Positions 52,814-62,469 are shown, counted from the first letter of the stretch. The stretch: 64,000 bases of DNA from an uncultured Faecalibacterium sp. (GCA_934561555.1 CAKTGQ010000011.1:19267-83266); one strand, 5' to 3'. Notes: generated by a model not told the origin, from the letters alone. Program-made: numbers and translations.

Positions 52814-52840
52814 ATAGAAAAGTAATAGGAGGTGCCTCAT

Positions 52841-53263
52841 TTGATTCTGGACGATTTGATGCAAAAAAACGGGCTTTCACGGTATCGTCTGGCAGTCACT
52901 GCCGGTATTCCTCATGCTACTCTCAACGACATTTGCAGCGGAAAGACCAAATTAGAGCGTTGCTCTGCTGAAACGGTCTATAAACTTGCAAAAACTCTGG
53001 GCGTTTCTATGGAACAACTCACGGAAAGCGGTATTCGTGAAACACAGCGCGAGCATTCGTATGAATATGGTCTTCCTGATTATTTGCAGCATGATCTTGA
53101 CACCTATAAAGAGGGGCTAAAGACCCACTCTCCTCTCTTAGATTGCTACTGGGGTGAACTTTACGGAAGTATCAATATGGCCGAAATCAGCGATGGTCTA
53201 ATCACGCCTGAACACGCCGATTATCTCCGTCAAAAGTTTTTATGGAGGAACAAAAGTGCATGA
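52841..53263 (+). CDS. XRE-family antitoxin/regulator, HipB-like
   Basis: A 140-aa DNA-binding protein. The helix-turn-helix occupies residues about 5-60 (LSRYRLAVTAGIPHATLNDIC). A C-terminal extension of about 70 residues follows, with YGLPDYLQHDLDTYKEGL. The start is most likely the TTG at 52841, 8 bp after AGGAGG; a GTG at 52832 overlaps that site. The stop overlaps the next start as ATGA, so it is coupled to a HipA-like kinase, which it probably represses and neutralises. Confidence 0.8.
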   Translation: MILDDLMQKNGLSRYRLAVTAGIPHATLNDICSGKTKLERCSAETVYKLAKTLGVSMEQLTESGIRETQREHSYEYGLPDYLQHDLDTYKEGLKTHSPLLDCYWGELYGSINMAEISDGLITPEHADYLRQKFLWRNKSA

Positions 53264-54150
53264 ACAGCCTTATTGATTTTACAAACTGCAAACGAGTCTA
53301 TGGCAAAGCATATAACGGTGCTAATGGAAAGAAAATTGCGGTTATTTACGACGGGAATCGATATATGATCAAATTCCCACCTTCCGGTGAACATAAACCA
53401 ACTGACCTTTCTTACACAAACAGTTGCATCAGTGAGTATATTGCCTGCCATATTTTTAATCTGTTGGGTGTACAGGCTCAGGAAACTCTGCTTGGAACAT
53501 TTCAAGTTGGCGAAAAGACAAAAATCGTTTGCGCTTGTAAAGATTTCACTGTAAAGGCAAAGCAGCTTTATGATTTTTGCTCTATTAAAAATACCATTAT
53601 TGATTCTGAAACAAACGGTAACGGCACTGAGTTAGAAGAAATATTGGAAACCATCGAAAAACAGCAGTTTGTAGAGCCCTTGATTCTCTCGGCACATTTC
53701 TGGGATGTTTTCATCATTGATGCCTTACTTGGAAATTTTGACCGTCACAACGGCAATTGGGGTTTCCTTTACGACCTCTATAATGATACGTCCGAAATTG
53801 CTCCTGTTTATGATTGTGGAAGCTGCCTTTTACCGCAGGCTGACGAAAAAGTCATGCGTGGCGTTCTGGAAAATGAAGATATGCTTCATGCGCGTATTTT
53901 CCAATTTCCTACATCAGCAATCAAGTTGAATGGCCGGAAAATCAATTATTACGACTATCTAACCACCACAGATAATCCGGATTGTCAAAAGGCACTCAGC
54001 CGAATTTTCCCGCGTATTGACTTTGATAAGATCAATGCAGTTATCGAAAGCATCCCTTGTATCAATGATTTACAAAAGGATTTCTATCGAGTCTATATAA
54101 AAGCACGGTATGATTTAATTCTTAAACCGGCATTTGAAAGAGTTCATTGA
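53260..54150 (+). CDS. HipA-like protein kinase toxin
   Basis: A 296-aa kinase of the HipA group; known members phosphorylate targets such as GltX or stop growth. An N-terminal lobe with IKFPPSGEHKPTDLSYTNSC, where the ATP-binding Lys would lie, is followed by the catalytic loop IDALLGNFDRHNGNWGF (Asp about 161) and the metal site PVYDCGSCL (Asp about 185). It lacks the extra N-terminal HipA_N domain of E. coli HipA, so it is a compact form. The start at 53260 overlaps the antitoxin stop. The AT-rich DNA suggests transfer. Confidence 0.8.
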   Translation: MNSLIDFTNCKRVYGKAYNGANGKKIAVIYDGNRYMIKFPPSGEHKPTDLSYTNSCISEYIACHIFNLLGVQAQETLLGTFQVGEKTKIVCACKDFTVKAKQLYDFCSIKNTIIDSETNGNGTELEEILETIEKQQFVEPLILSAHFWDVFIIDALLGNFDRHNGNWGFLYDLYNDTSEIAPVYDCGSCLLPQADEKVMRGVLENEDMLHARIFQFPTSAIKLNGRKINYYDYLTTTDNPDCQKALSRIFPRIDFDKINAVIESIPCINDLQKDFYRVYIKARYDLILKPAFERVH

Positions 54151-54161
54151 AACGGTTGCAG

Positions 54162-54240
54162 TGTTCCCAAGAACGACCGCCGTATCAGACCTTCCTCTCC
54201 CCTTTTCCTCACGCCTGCATCGCATTGTTCCCAAGAACGA
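54162..54240 (+). repeat. Direct repeat TGTTCCCAAGAACGA, two copies
   Basis: The identical 15-mer occurs at 54162-54176 and 54226-54240, 64 bp apart. Read in frame each gives the VFPRT or LFPRT motif that ends RlmD-type proteins. A 13/15 match lies at 19860-19874 in rlmD itself. They look like attachment-site scars in a repeatedly targeted rlmD-type 3' end. Confidence 0.5.
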
Positions 54241-54249
54241 ACCCGAAAA

Positions 54250-54600
54250 ATGTACGATTATGACATCAATTTGCAGGTGTCGAGCCATGTAGAATGTGTC
54301 ATTGCACTTTCCAAGGGCGAGATCGACTCCAAAAAAGTCCGTGTAGAGTTCTCTTTGGAGGGCATGGACACCTCCGGATTGCAGAAAGGCGCGACCTATC
54401 CCGAAATCAAGACTCGTGTGTTGGAACAGACCGGACTGAAAGTATCTTCCCTGTATATCTCGCAGGTCAAGCAGAAATGCGGGCTGGAGGTACGGGAGAA
54501 TCACCACAAGGCGAAGTCCGAAAATACAAAGCAGCCACAGTGTCCGAAGGAGAAGGAGGATGCAATCGTGGAGGCATTGAAGCATTTTCAGATGATTTGA
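54250..54600 (+). pseudogene. C-terminal fragment of an RlmD/RumA-type methyltransferase with extension
   Basis: Starts within the family's final strand (SSHVECVIALSKGEID) and continues through a helical C-terminal extension (ATYPEIKTRVLEQTGLKVSS, VKQKCGLEVRENHHKAKSEN) to LKHFQMI. The methyltransferase domain is absent and no ribosome binding site precedes the first ATG, so this is probably a remnant. The extension occurs in Clostridia RumA homologues carried by mobile elements, from general knowledge. It could still be expressed as a small protein. Confidence 0.6.
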
Positions 54601-54610
54601 TTTACTGTAT

Positions 54611-54643
54611 GTCCGTCTGGTTTTCAGGCGGGCATTTTCTTTT
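54611..54643 (+). terminator. Terminator after the methyltransferase fragment
   Basis: GTCCGTCTG (54611-54619) pairs with CAGGCGGGC (54625-54633) using G-T pairs, followed by ATTTTCTTTT. Confidence 0.7.
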
Positions 54644-54788
54644 GCCGGAATATGGTGTTTCTACTTTTATCGTGGTACAATAGATGCAAGAATCATTTTC
54701 AGGAAAAACACCCTTTCATCCAATTTATAGGACACCCATTGTTGTAAAATCAGGATGTCCACCTATCACAAAAAACAAGGAGCAACGT

Positions 54789-57176
54789 ATGCCAAACGAT
54801 AAGATCACCGCCGTAGGTGCCAACATTGCCGAAAAAGCCGCCATGATCTGGAACGTAGCCGATATGCTGCGCGGGCCGTTCAAGCCCCACGAGTACGGTC
54901 TGGTCATTCTGCCCATGACCGTGGTGAAGCGGTTCCACGACTGCCTGCTGCCCACCCATCAGGCGGTGCTGGACACCTACGAGAAGGTGAAAAAGCTGCA
55001 GGTCATCGACGGCTTTTTGCAGAAGGCCTCCGGTTACCAGTTCTACAACACCAGCCGGTTCACCTTCGAGACCCTGCTGGCAGACCCGGACAACATTGAG
55101 TCCAACTTCCGGGATTATTTATCCGGCTTTTCTGCCAACGCACAGGATGTGCTGGCAAAGTTCGACTTCGATAACATCATCAAGCGGATGGTGGAGAGCA
55201 ACACCCTCTACCTCGTTATCAAGGAGTTCGGCTCCGAGAAGGGCTATCTTGGCCCGGACAAGATCAGCGCGGTGGACTGCGGCTACATCTTTGAGGACCT
55301 GGTGCGGCGGTTCTCTGAGAGCTTTGGCGAGGAGGCAGGAGCCCACTTCACCAGCCGGGATATCATCTATCTGATGACCGACCTGCTGCTGTCTGAAGCC
55401 GACCTCGACACCAGCAGCATGACCGTTTACGATATGGCCATGGGAACCAGCCAGATGCTGAGCTGCATGGAGGAGCGCATCCACGAGCTGAACAGCGACA
55501 TTGAGGTGACCTGCTTCGGGCAGGAGTTCAACCCCTCCACCTTTGCCATCGCCAAGGCGGACATGATGATCCGCGGCGGCGACCCCAACAATATGCGGTT
55601 CGGTGATACTTTGTCGGAGGATCAGTTCCCCGGGTTCACCTTCCAATACATCATCTCCAACCCGCCCTTCGGCATCGACTGGAAGCGGGAGCAGAAGGCG
55701 GTGGAAGCCGAAGCCGCCCGGGGCGAGATGGGGCGTTTTGCGCCCGGTCTGCCCAAGATCAGCGATGGTCAGCAGCTTTTTGTGCTGAACGGCCTTGCCA
55801 AGCTGGCAAACAAGGGCAAAATGGCGATCATCCAGAACGGCTCTCCCCTGTTCAGCGGCGACGCCGGCAGCGGCCCCAGCAACATCCGGCAGTATATTCT
55901 GGAAAACGACTGGCTGGACTGCATCATCCAGCTTTCCACCGATATGTTCATGAACACCGGCATCTCCACCTACATCTGGGTACTCAGCAAGGATAAGCCC
56001 GCCCACCGTGCGGGCAAGGTGCAGCTTATTGACGCCAGCCACTGCTTTGAACCCCGCCGCAAGAGCATCGGCACCAAGCGCAACGACATCACCGATGCCT
56101 GCCGGGAGCTGATCGTCACCGCCTACGGCGAATTTGCCAACGGCAAGGTGTACGGCGACAAAAACGGCATCTACTGCGAGAGCAAGGTGTTCGAGAGCGT
56201 GGAGTTCGGTTACAACAAGATCGTGGTGGAGCGCCCCCAGCGGGACGAGGCAGGCAACATCCTCCTGAAGCGTGGCAAGCCTGTGCCGGACACCAGCCTG
56301 CGGGACACCGAAAACGTGCCGCTGGTGCAGGATATTGACGCCTACTTTGCCCGGGAAGTTCTGCCCTACGCCCCCGACGCATGGATCGACCACAGCAAAA
56401 CCAAGGTGGGCTACGAGATCCCCATGACCCGCTATTTCTACGAGTATCAGGCTCCGGAAGCCGTGGAGGATATTGTAGCACGCATTACCGCACTGGAACA
56501 GGATATCTCCGCCGGGCTGGCAGAGCTGTTCCATAAGGAGGGCTGTGTTACCAAAGGTGTGCGTGGTGAGCGGGAGATGAAGGATAGCGGAGTTGAGTGG
56601 ATTGGGGAAATCAATCATAGATTTTCCCTCATTAAACTAAAATACATCTGTTCTATCTTAGACCAATACCGAAAGCCTATTTCTGCTGATAAGCGCAGTC
56701 AATCTGGTTCCGTTCTCTATGATTATTATGGAGCATCCGGTGCCATCGATAAAATTGATGATTACACGATTGACGATCATGTCATGTTGATTGGTGAAGA
56801 TGGTGCAAATCTACGAATGCGTAATTTGCCGTTAATGTACGAAGTCAATGGTAAAGCATGGATCAACAATCATGCACACATTCTCAAACCAACCGAACGA
56901 GTGGTTTTTTATTATTTGTTCTATGCTCTTGAAGAGTTAGATATCAACCCTTATATTACCGGCTCCGCACAGCCTAAACTCAGTCAAGAAAAACTACAAA
57001 ACATTTGGGTTCCACTCCCCGATCTTGAAGAGCAACAGGAGATTGCAACCTATATCCGTTCCAAGTGTGCCGAGATTGACAAGCTGATTGCAAAGAAGGA
57101 GCAGTTGATAAAAGAGCTGGAAAGCTATAAGAAAAGTTTGATTTATGAGGTTATAACGGGAAAACGGGAGGTGTAA
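54789..57176 (+). CDS. Type I restriction-modification HsdM fused to a half-size HsdS
   Basis: A 795-aa fusion. Residues 1-596 are an HsdM adenine methyltransferase with the N-terminal helical domain, a SAM motif reading DMAMGTSQML (about 215) and the catalytic ISNPPFGIDW (about 289). From Met 597, MKDSGVEWIGEI is the usual first line of an HsdS subunit. One target-recognition domain and one coiled-coil conserved region (EEQQEIATYIRSKCAEIDKL) follow, so only half an HsdS is present. No stop separates the parts. Base composition drops to AT-rich close to the join. The start follows AAGGAG. The single recognition domain implies dimers reading a symmetric site, or loss of specificity. Confidence 0.85.
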   Translation: MPNDKITAVGANIAEKAAMIWNVADMLRGPFKPHEYGLVILPMTVVKRFHDCLLPTHQAVLDTYEKVKKLQVIDGFLQKASGYQFYNTSRFTFETLLADPDNIESNFRDYLSGFSANAQDVLAKFDFDNIIKRMVESNTLYLVIKEFGSEKGYLGPDKISAVDCGYIFEDLVRRFSESFGEEAGAHFTSRDIIYLMTDLLLSEADLDTSSMTVYDMAMGTSQMLSCMEERIHELNSDIEVTCFGQEFNPSTFAIAKADMMIRGGDPNNMRFGDTLSEDQFPGFTFQYIISNPPFGIDWKREQKAVEAEAARGEMGRFAPGLPKISDGQQLFVLNGLAKLANKGKMAIIQNGSPLFSGDAGSGPSNIRQYILENDWLDCIIQLSTDMFMNTGISTYIWVLSKDKPAHRAGKVQLIDASHCFEPRRKSIGTKRNDITDACRELIVTAYGEFANGKVYGDKNGIYCESKVFESVEFGYNKIVVERPQRDEAGNILLKRGKPVPDTSLRDTENVPLVQDIDAYFAREVLPYAPDAWIDHSKTKVGYEIPMTRYFYEYQAPEAVEDIVARITALEQDISAGLAELFHKEGCVTKGVRGEREMKDSGVEWIGEINHRFSLIKLKYICSILDQYRKPISADKRSQSGSVLYDYYGASGAIDKIDDYTIDDHVMLIGEDGANLRMRNLPLMYEVNGKAWINNHAHILKPTERVVFYYLFYALEELDINPYITGSAQPKLSQEKLQNIWVPLPDLEEQQEIATYIRSKCAEIDKLIAKKEQLIKELESYKKSLIYEVITGKREV

Positions 57177-57216
57177 AGCCTATTTGCTTTCTGCACCATA
57201 ACTATTGCATAACCGT

Positions 57217-57294
57217 CTAGTGCAAATTGCAAACTAGCAATTGACTAGCATGATTTTGTGCGCTAGAATAAAGTTAGTACACTCATTGAGTGTA
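57217..57294 (+). promoter_or_regulatory. Promoter and palindromic operators of the AAA/TOPRIM pair
   Basis: TTGACT (57241-57246), a 17-bp spacer and TAGAAT (57264-57269) form a good promoter. A perfect 17-bp palindrome TACACTCATTGAGTGTA (57278-57294) covers the expected transcription start. A second inverted repeat, CTAGT/ACTAG around TGCAAATTGCA (57217-57237), lies just upstream of the -35. Confidence 0.7.
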
Positions 57295-57312
57295 AAAGAA
57301 GGAGGGTGCTAA

Positions 57313-58386
57313 ATGAGTGATTTTATTTCAAAACTGGATATTACGACATTCCGTGGTATTAAGCAGCTTTCTTTAAGCGATTTATCTGTTGTTAATGTGT
57401 TAGTTGGAGCTAACAATTCTGGTAAAACAAGTGTACTTGAGGCCATTCGTTTTCTCTCTGCCACACATGATATTGGAAAAATTGTCAGCTTATCTTTTTT
57501 GCGCGCTCCCGTAACTAAGCGTGATGGTAAAATCATTGATTACTTTTCTACCTTATTTCATAAAGAAGTCGATGACGGTGATGAAGACGAAAAGAAACGT
57601 ACGCATTATAGCATCGCACTAAGTGCCACTGTTTCAAAAAAATATCTTTCTTACGAAAGCAGCGGAAATATCGACGTTCAATATGATGGGCATGGAATCT
57701 CAAGTAAGGTCTTTGTTTTTTCTACAAAAACTCAAACTAATACTAACAAGGCCGAATATGAAGATTATATTTTATATGATAATGGTAAAATAGCTTCTAA
57801 AAGTGGACTTTCAGCGAAAGACGATGATTTTGGTTCGCTATATATGCACTCTGCCACTTCTTACTACCATTCCTGTGCGAGACTTCTTTCAGATGCTATC
57901 GTTGATTATAACAAGAATGAACTCCTAACCCTTGTTAAAAGTTTCGATTCAACCATTCAAGATATTAGTATTGTAAATGACACTATTTATCTTCACAATA
58001 GTGTCTCTGGAACGCTTCCTTTGTTTGCATACGGAATTGGTTTACAAAAAGCATTGCTTCTCTCGGTAATTCTTTATTTACACAAGGGAGATATTCTGCT
58101 AATTGACGAAATCGACAATGCAATCAACATGGCAGCATTCCGCGATATTTTCCCATGGTTCGTAGATAAATGCGTTGAATTTGAAGTTCAAGCATTTGTC
58201 ACAACGCATAGTGTTGAGGCAATAGATGCTATACTTGAAACTGAAAACGAAAATAAGACCACTGATAATATCAGAATTATAACCTTACGAAAAACACCTA
58301 AAACACACCAAACTATTGCAAAAATTCGTACTGGAAAACAAGCCCGTAATGACCGTGAAAACTTCGGAATGGAGTTACGCGTATGA
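57313..58386 (+). CDS. AAA ATPase (OLD/AAA_15-like), candidate defence protein
   Basis: A 357-aa ABC-type ATPase. Walker A is GANNSGKTS (residues 32-40), Walker B DILLIDEID (260-268) and the switch His lies in FVTTHSVEA (about 299). The central 150 residues are variable, as in OLD-type ATPases. Its stop overlaps the next start (ATGA), giving a coupled AAA plus TOPRIM-like pair. Such pairs (split OLD nucleases, PARIS AriA/AriB) act in phage defence, often beside type I restriction genes. The DNA is much AT-richer than hsdM and hsdR on either side. Function is inferred from architecture and place. Confidence 0.8.
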   Translation: MSDFISKLDITTFRGIKQLSLSDLSVVNVLVGANNSGKTSVLEAIRFLSATHDIGKIVSLSFLRAPVTKRDGKIIDYFSTLFHKEVDDGDEDEKKRTHYSIALSATVSKKYLSYESSGNIDVQYDGHGISSKVFVFSTKTQTNTNKAEYEDYILYDNGKIASKSGLSAKDDDFGSLYMHSATSYYHSCARLLSDAIVDYNKNELLTLVKSFDSTIQDISIVNDTIYLHNSVSGTLPLFAYGIGLQKALLLSVILYLHKGDILLIDEIDNAINMAAFRDIFPWFVDKCVEFEVQAFVTTHSVEAIDAILETENENKTTDNIRIITLRKTPKTHQTIAKIRTGKQARNDRENFGMELRV

Positions 58387-59204
58387 GAAGTGTTATACTA
58401 TGTGAAGGCAGTGACGACTTGTGGTTTATAGCTTATTTTTTAAACAAAACCTCTGGATGGACTATTGCAAAGCAAAAGGAGTGGTCTCCCTATTATGGCT
58501 TGCTTCCCTCCAAAGCGGTAAATGGATGCTATAACCGCCAAGAAGTCCAATACATGCTTTCCGCCGACAAAAAGAACACTCTTGCCATTTTTTCTACCTG
58601 CGGACAAGATCGTATGAAAAGTACCTTTCTTAAGGTTATCCAGTTAAATGCCAACTATCCACAGCCCGGAAAGACAATTGATTCAATTGTTATATTTAGA
58701 GATTGTGATGACCATTCCCCTGATAGCCTAGCAGAATCCATGAAATCATGGTTTGATTCAGTCGATTCTTGGAAAACCGCTTCTTTTTCCTTGAAAAACC
58801 AAACGCCTATTCTTCTCGAGAACTGCATTGAAGAGTGTTTAATTCGAACTATTATTCTCCCTGTTATTATTCCATTCGATGAAGAGGGAGCTATCGAAAC
58901 TCTCCTATTAAAGGCCATCGGTGACAGCGGTGACGAGGGGCATTTTGTTGCAGAATCGGCTAAAAAATACATTTCCGATGTGAAATCCGAAGCGTGCGTT
59001 ACCACATATTTGTCTCATCAACGTCTCGTAACAAAAGCAAAATATTCTGCTGCTATTGCTATCACCAATCCTGACCACTCTACAAAACTGTTCCAACAAT
59101 TGATGGAATCTACTCCATGGGAGCAAAGTGCAGCCATCAAAACCCACATGGAAAAAGTTGTTCAATTGATTACTGGGCAATTAGACCTAACACATACGAG
59201 GTAA
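58383..59204 (+). CDS. TOPRIM-like effector (DUF3226/DUF4435-like) paired with the AAA ATPase
   Basis: A 273-aa protein. The N-terminus [17 protein letters not shown] has the Glu of a TOPRIM fold (residue 8), and [15 protein letters not shown] has the DxD pair (107 and 109). A C-terminal helical region ends in a possible dimer segment. In PARIS and split-OLD systems the TOPRIM partner is the nuclease released or activated by the ATPase. Translationally coupled to the ATPase by ATGA. Specific family membership needs a profile search. Confidence 0.7.
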   Translation: MRSVILCEGSDDLWFIAYFLNKTSGWTIAKQKEWSPYYGLLPSKAVNGCYNRQEVQYMLSADKKNTLAIFSTCGQDRMKSTFLKVIQLNANYPQPGKTIDSIVIFRDCDDHSPDSLAESMKSWFDSVDSWKTASFSLKNQTPILLENCIEECLIRTIILPVIIPFDEEGAIETLLLKAIGDSGDEGHFVAESAKKYISDVKSEACVTTYLSHQRLVTKAKYSAAIAITNPDHSTKLFQQLMESTPWEQSAAIKTHMEKVVQLITGQLDLTHTR

Positions 59205-59209
59205 AAACC

Positions 59210-62182
59210 ATGCCCCTCAACACCACCGAAAAGCAGTTTGAATCGGATATTGCGGCGGCGCTGCTCTCCCCTGCCGGGGGCTACACTCGCAATGGGGATT
59301 GCTACGACCCCAAGCTGGGGCTGTTTGTGGATACCCTGATCCGCTTTGTGCAAAAGACCCAGCCCAACGAGTGGGCATTTTTTGAAAAGCAGAACACGGT
59401 AAACCCGGTGCGGAAGTTCTGCACGGCCTTTAATAATGCCTGCGATGCGGACGGGCTGCTTTCGGTGCTGCGGTATGGGTTCAAGCACCGGGGACGGCGG
59501 TTCCGGGTGTGCTATTTTCAGCCGGAGTCCGCGCTGAACCAGAAGGACGCCCAGCGCTACGCCCAAAACGAGATCACCTGCAACCGGCAGTGGTTCTACT
59601 CCGACACCACCCACAACTCGGTGGACATGGTGCTGGCGGTCAACGGCATCCCGGTGTTCGCCTTTGAGTTGAAGAACCAATTCACCGGGCAGACCGTGGA
59701 GAACGCCAAGCAACAGTGGATGCACGACCGGGACCCGCGGGAGGTGTGTTTCCAGTTCAACAAGCGCATTCTGGGCTACTTTTGCGTAGACCTGACCGAG
59801 GTGTGGATGGCCACCCGGCTGGCGGGCAAGGACACCCGCTTTCTGCCCTTCAATCAGGGCTCCAACGGTGCCGGGCGGGACGGCGGTGCAGGCAACCCGC
59901 CCAACCCCAACGGCTACCTTACCGCCTACCTCTGGGAAGAGGTGTTCCAGAAAGACAGCATGATGGACATCCTGCAAAAGTTCATGAGCCTGCAGGATGG
60001 CAAGACCCTCATCTTTCCCCGGTATCACCAGCTGGACGTGGTGCGCAAGCTGGTGGCAGACGTGCGGCAGAAGGGTGCCGGGCAGCACTATCTCATCCAG
60101 CACAGCGCCGGGTCGGGCAAGTCCAACTCCATTGCTTGGACGGCGTACCGGCTGGCTTCCCTGTTCAACACCGAGAACAAGCCGGTGTTTGCCAGCGTCA
60201 TCGTGGTGACCGACCGCACTGTGCTGGACGCGCAGCTGCAGGAGACCATCTCCGGCTTCGACCATACGCTGGGCGCGGTGGAGGCCATCGGCGAGGACAA
60301 AAACTCCGGCGACCTGCGGGATGCCATCAACAACGGCGCACGCATCATCATCACCACGCTGCAAAAGTTCCCGGTCATCTACACTGAGGTGAACAAGACC
60401 GCCGGGAAGAACTATGCCGTCATCATCGACGAAGCGCACTCCTCCCAGACCGGCACCTCTGCCTTAAAGCTGAAAGCCGCCCTTGCCGACACCGAGGATG
60501 CGCTGCGGGAATATGCCGAGCTGGAAAGCAAAGCGGAGGACGAGATCGACCCGGAGGATGCACTGGTGAAGGAGCTGACCTCCCACGGGCGGCACAAGAA
60601 CCTGTCCTTCTTTGCCTTTACCGCCACCCCAAAAGCCGCCACGCTGGAACTGTTCGGCACCGAGTATCCAGATGGCAGCCACCATCCCTTCCATATTTAC
60701 AGTATGCGGCAGGCCATTGAGGAAGGGTTCATCCTGGATGTGCTGCAAAACTACATGACCTATTCCACCTGCTTCAAGATCGCCAAGACCATCCCGGACA
60801 ACCCCGACCTGCCCGCCAGTCGGGCAGCAAAGCTCATCCGCAAGTACGAGGAGCTGCACCCTTACAACATCAGCCAGAAGGCAAAGATCATTGTAGAGAC
60901 CTTCCGGGAGACCACCTGCCACAAGATCGGCGGGCGGGGCAAGATGATGGTGGTCACCTCCTCCCGGCTGGCGGCGGTGCGGTACTTCCACGAGGTCAAG
61001 CGCTACATTACCGAGCAGGGCTATGATGATGTGCAGATCTTAGCGGCATTTTCCGGTGCCGTACCGGACGGCGGCGTGGAGTACACGGAGCAGTCTCTGA
61101 ACGTCCGCGCCAACGGCAGCCACATTGCAGAAAGCCAGACCAAAAAGGAATTTCACAACAACTTCAATGTGCTGATCGTGGCAGAAAAGTACCAGACCGG
61201 CTTTGACGAGCCGCTGCTCCACACCATGATTGTGGACAAAAAGCTGAAGGGTGTCAAGGCGGTGCAGACCCTCTCCCGCCTGAACCGTACCTGCCCCGGC
61301 AAAACCGACACCTTTGTGCTGGACTTTGTGAACAAGGCGGAGGACATCCGGGAGGCATTCCAGCCCTTTTATCAGGAGACCTTTCTGGAGCAGGAGGTCA
61401 ACACCGACCTCATTTACAAGACCCAGAAGGAGCTGCGGAGCTTTGCGGTCTATTCCGATGCAGATGTGGACGCCTTTGCCAAGGAGTATTTCCGCAGCAC
61501 CAAGCAGGATAAAAACGCCGTGGGCCGCATGAGCAGCGTTTTAAAGCCCGTGGCAGACCGCTACAACCAGAAAACGCAGGCGGAGCGGTACCAGTTCCGC
61601 CGCCTGCTGCGCAGCCTTGTCAAGTGGTACGGCTACGTTTCGCAGGTGGCGCGGATGTTCGATGAAGAGCTGCACAAGGAGAACGTATTCTGCGCTTACC
61701 TGCTCAAGCTGCTGCCGCCGGACGAGGTCTCTCCGCTGGATCTGGAGGGCAAATTGCAGCTGGAGTATTACAAGCTGCAAAAGACCTTTGCCGGTGCCAT
61801 CGAGCTGGAGCGCGCCAAGGGCGTCTACGAGCCAGTCACCCAGAAAGGCGCTCTCGGCCATGACCCCAAGGAGCCGCTGGACGAGATCATTTTGAAGATC
61901 AACGAGAAGTTCAAGGGCGAGTTCACCAACGCCGACCGGGTGCTGCTTACCGCCCTGCATGACCGTCTGCTGGCCGACCCGAAGCTGGCAAAGCTGGCGC
62001 GAAGCTCCGACCCGCAGATCTTTACCGAGAGCATCTTTCCCAAGGCTTTTGACACTGCCGCACAGGACAGTTATCTTGAAGCGCAGGACACCTTCTCTTC
62101 TCTGTTTGAGGACACCAGCAAGTACAAGGCTATCATGTCGGCGCTGGCAGAGTGGCTGTATGGGGAGTTCCGGAAGAAATAA
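59210..62182 (+). CDS. hsdR: Type I restriction endonuclease subunit HsdR
   Basis: The motor and nuclease subunit, 990 aa. The N-terminal PD-(D/E)xK nuclease shows [20 protein letters not shown] (about residues 140-160). The superfamily 2 translocase follows with Walker [13 protein letters not shown] (about 298), DEAH-type [11 protein letters not shown] (about 405), FFAFTATP and a helicase lobe with [11 protein letters not shown]-terminal helical domain completes it. The ATG at 59210 directly follows the TOPRIM stop with GAGGT inside it. Codon use is GC-rich like hsdM, so the AAA/TOPRIM pair looks inserted between two parts of an older operon. Confidence 0.92.
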   Translation: MPLNTTEKQFESDIAAALLSPAGGYTRNGDCYDPKLGLFVDTLIRFVQKTQPNEWAFFEKQNTVNPVRKFCTAFNNACDADGLLSVLRYGFKHRGRRFRVCYFQPESALNQKDAQRYAQNEITCNRQWFYSDTTHNSVDMVLAVNGIPVFAFELKNQFTGQTVENAKQQWMHDRDPREVCFQFNKRILGYFCVDLTEVWMATRLAGKDTRFLPFNQGSNGAGRDGGAGNPPNPNGYLTAYLWEEVFQKDSMMDILQKFMSLQDGKTLIFPRYHQLDVVRKLVADVRQKGAGQHYLIQHSAGSGKSNSIAWTAYRLASLFNTENKPVFASVIVVTDRTVLDAQLQETISGFDHTLGAVEAIGEDKNSGDLRDAINNGARIIITTLQKFPVIYTEVNKTAGKNYAVIIDEAHSSQTGTSALKLKAALADTEDALREYAELESKAEDEIDPEDALVKELTSHGRHKNLSFFAFTATPKAATLELFGTEYPDGSHHPFHIYSMRQAIEEGFILDVLQNYMTYSTCFKIAKTIPDNPDLPASRAAKLIRKYEELHPYNISQKAKIIVETFRETTCHKIGGRGKMMVVTSSRLAAVRYFHEVKRYITEQGYDDVQILAAFSGAVPDGGVEYTEQSLNVRANGSHIAESQTKKEFHNNFNVLIVAEKYQTGFDEPLLHTMIVDKKLKGVKAVQTLSRLNRTCPGKTDTFVLDFVNKAEDIREAFQPFYQETFLEQEVNTDLIYKTQKELRSFAVYSDADVDAFAKEYFRSTKQDKNAVGRMSSVLKPVADRYNQKTQAERYQFRRLLRSLVKWYGYVSQVARMFDEELHKENVFCAYLLKLLPPDEVSPLDLEGKLQLEYYKLQKTFAGAIELERAKGVYEPVTQKGALGHDPKEPLDEIILKINEKFKGEFTNADRVLLTALHDRLLADPKLAKLARSSDPQIFTESIFPKAFDTAAQDSYLEAQDTFSSLFEDTSKYKAIMSALAEWLYGEFRKK

Positions 62183-62308
62183 AACAGTTTTCCCTTTTTA
62201 TTTGCTTAAAACAGTCTGCATCCACGAGATGCAGTTCAAGGGATTGGGATTTCCCAACAAGTATTTTGCAGAGCAAAATTCGCGTTTGCGGAGCGTAGCG
62301 CAGCAATG

Positions 62309-62328
62309 AAAGCCCCAGTGGGGCTTTT
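62309..62328 (+). terminator. Terminator after hsdR
   Basis: AAAGCCCC/GGGGCTTT with an AGT loop, followed by TTAA, 126 bp after the hsdR stop. Confidence 0.6.
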
Positions 62329-62469
62329 AAGCGACAGAACGGTCTGCGACAGCAGATGGAGGGGCCTCGCCCCGACAAGTTCGCAGATGTATATACGTCT
62401 GCATTGCTTGCAACAACTATGAAGCCTCTCAAGGTGCTTTCCAAATTTGAAAATCATTTTGCGATCAAG

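Noticed and set aside
54162..54240. Two identical 15-base repeats with a 49-bp spacer, resembling a minimal CRISPR
   Set aside because: Only two copies, no further repeats and no cas genes. The repeats read as coding remnants of an RlmD-type gene.
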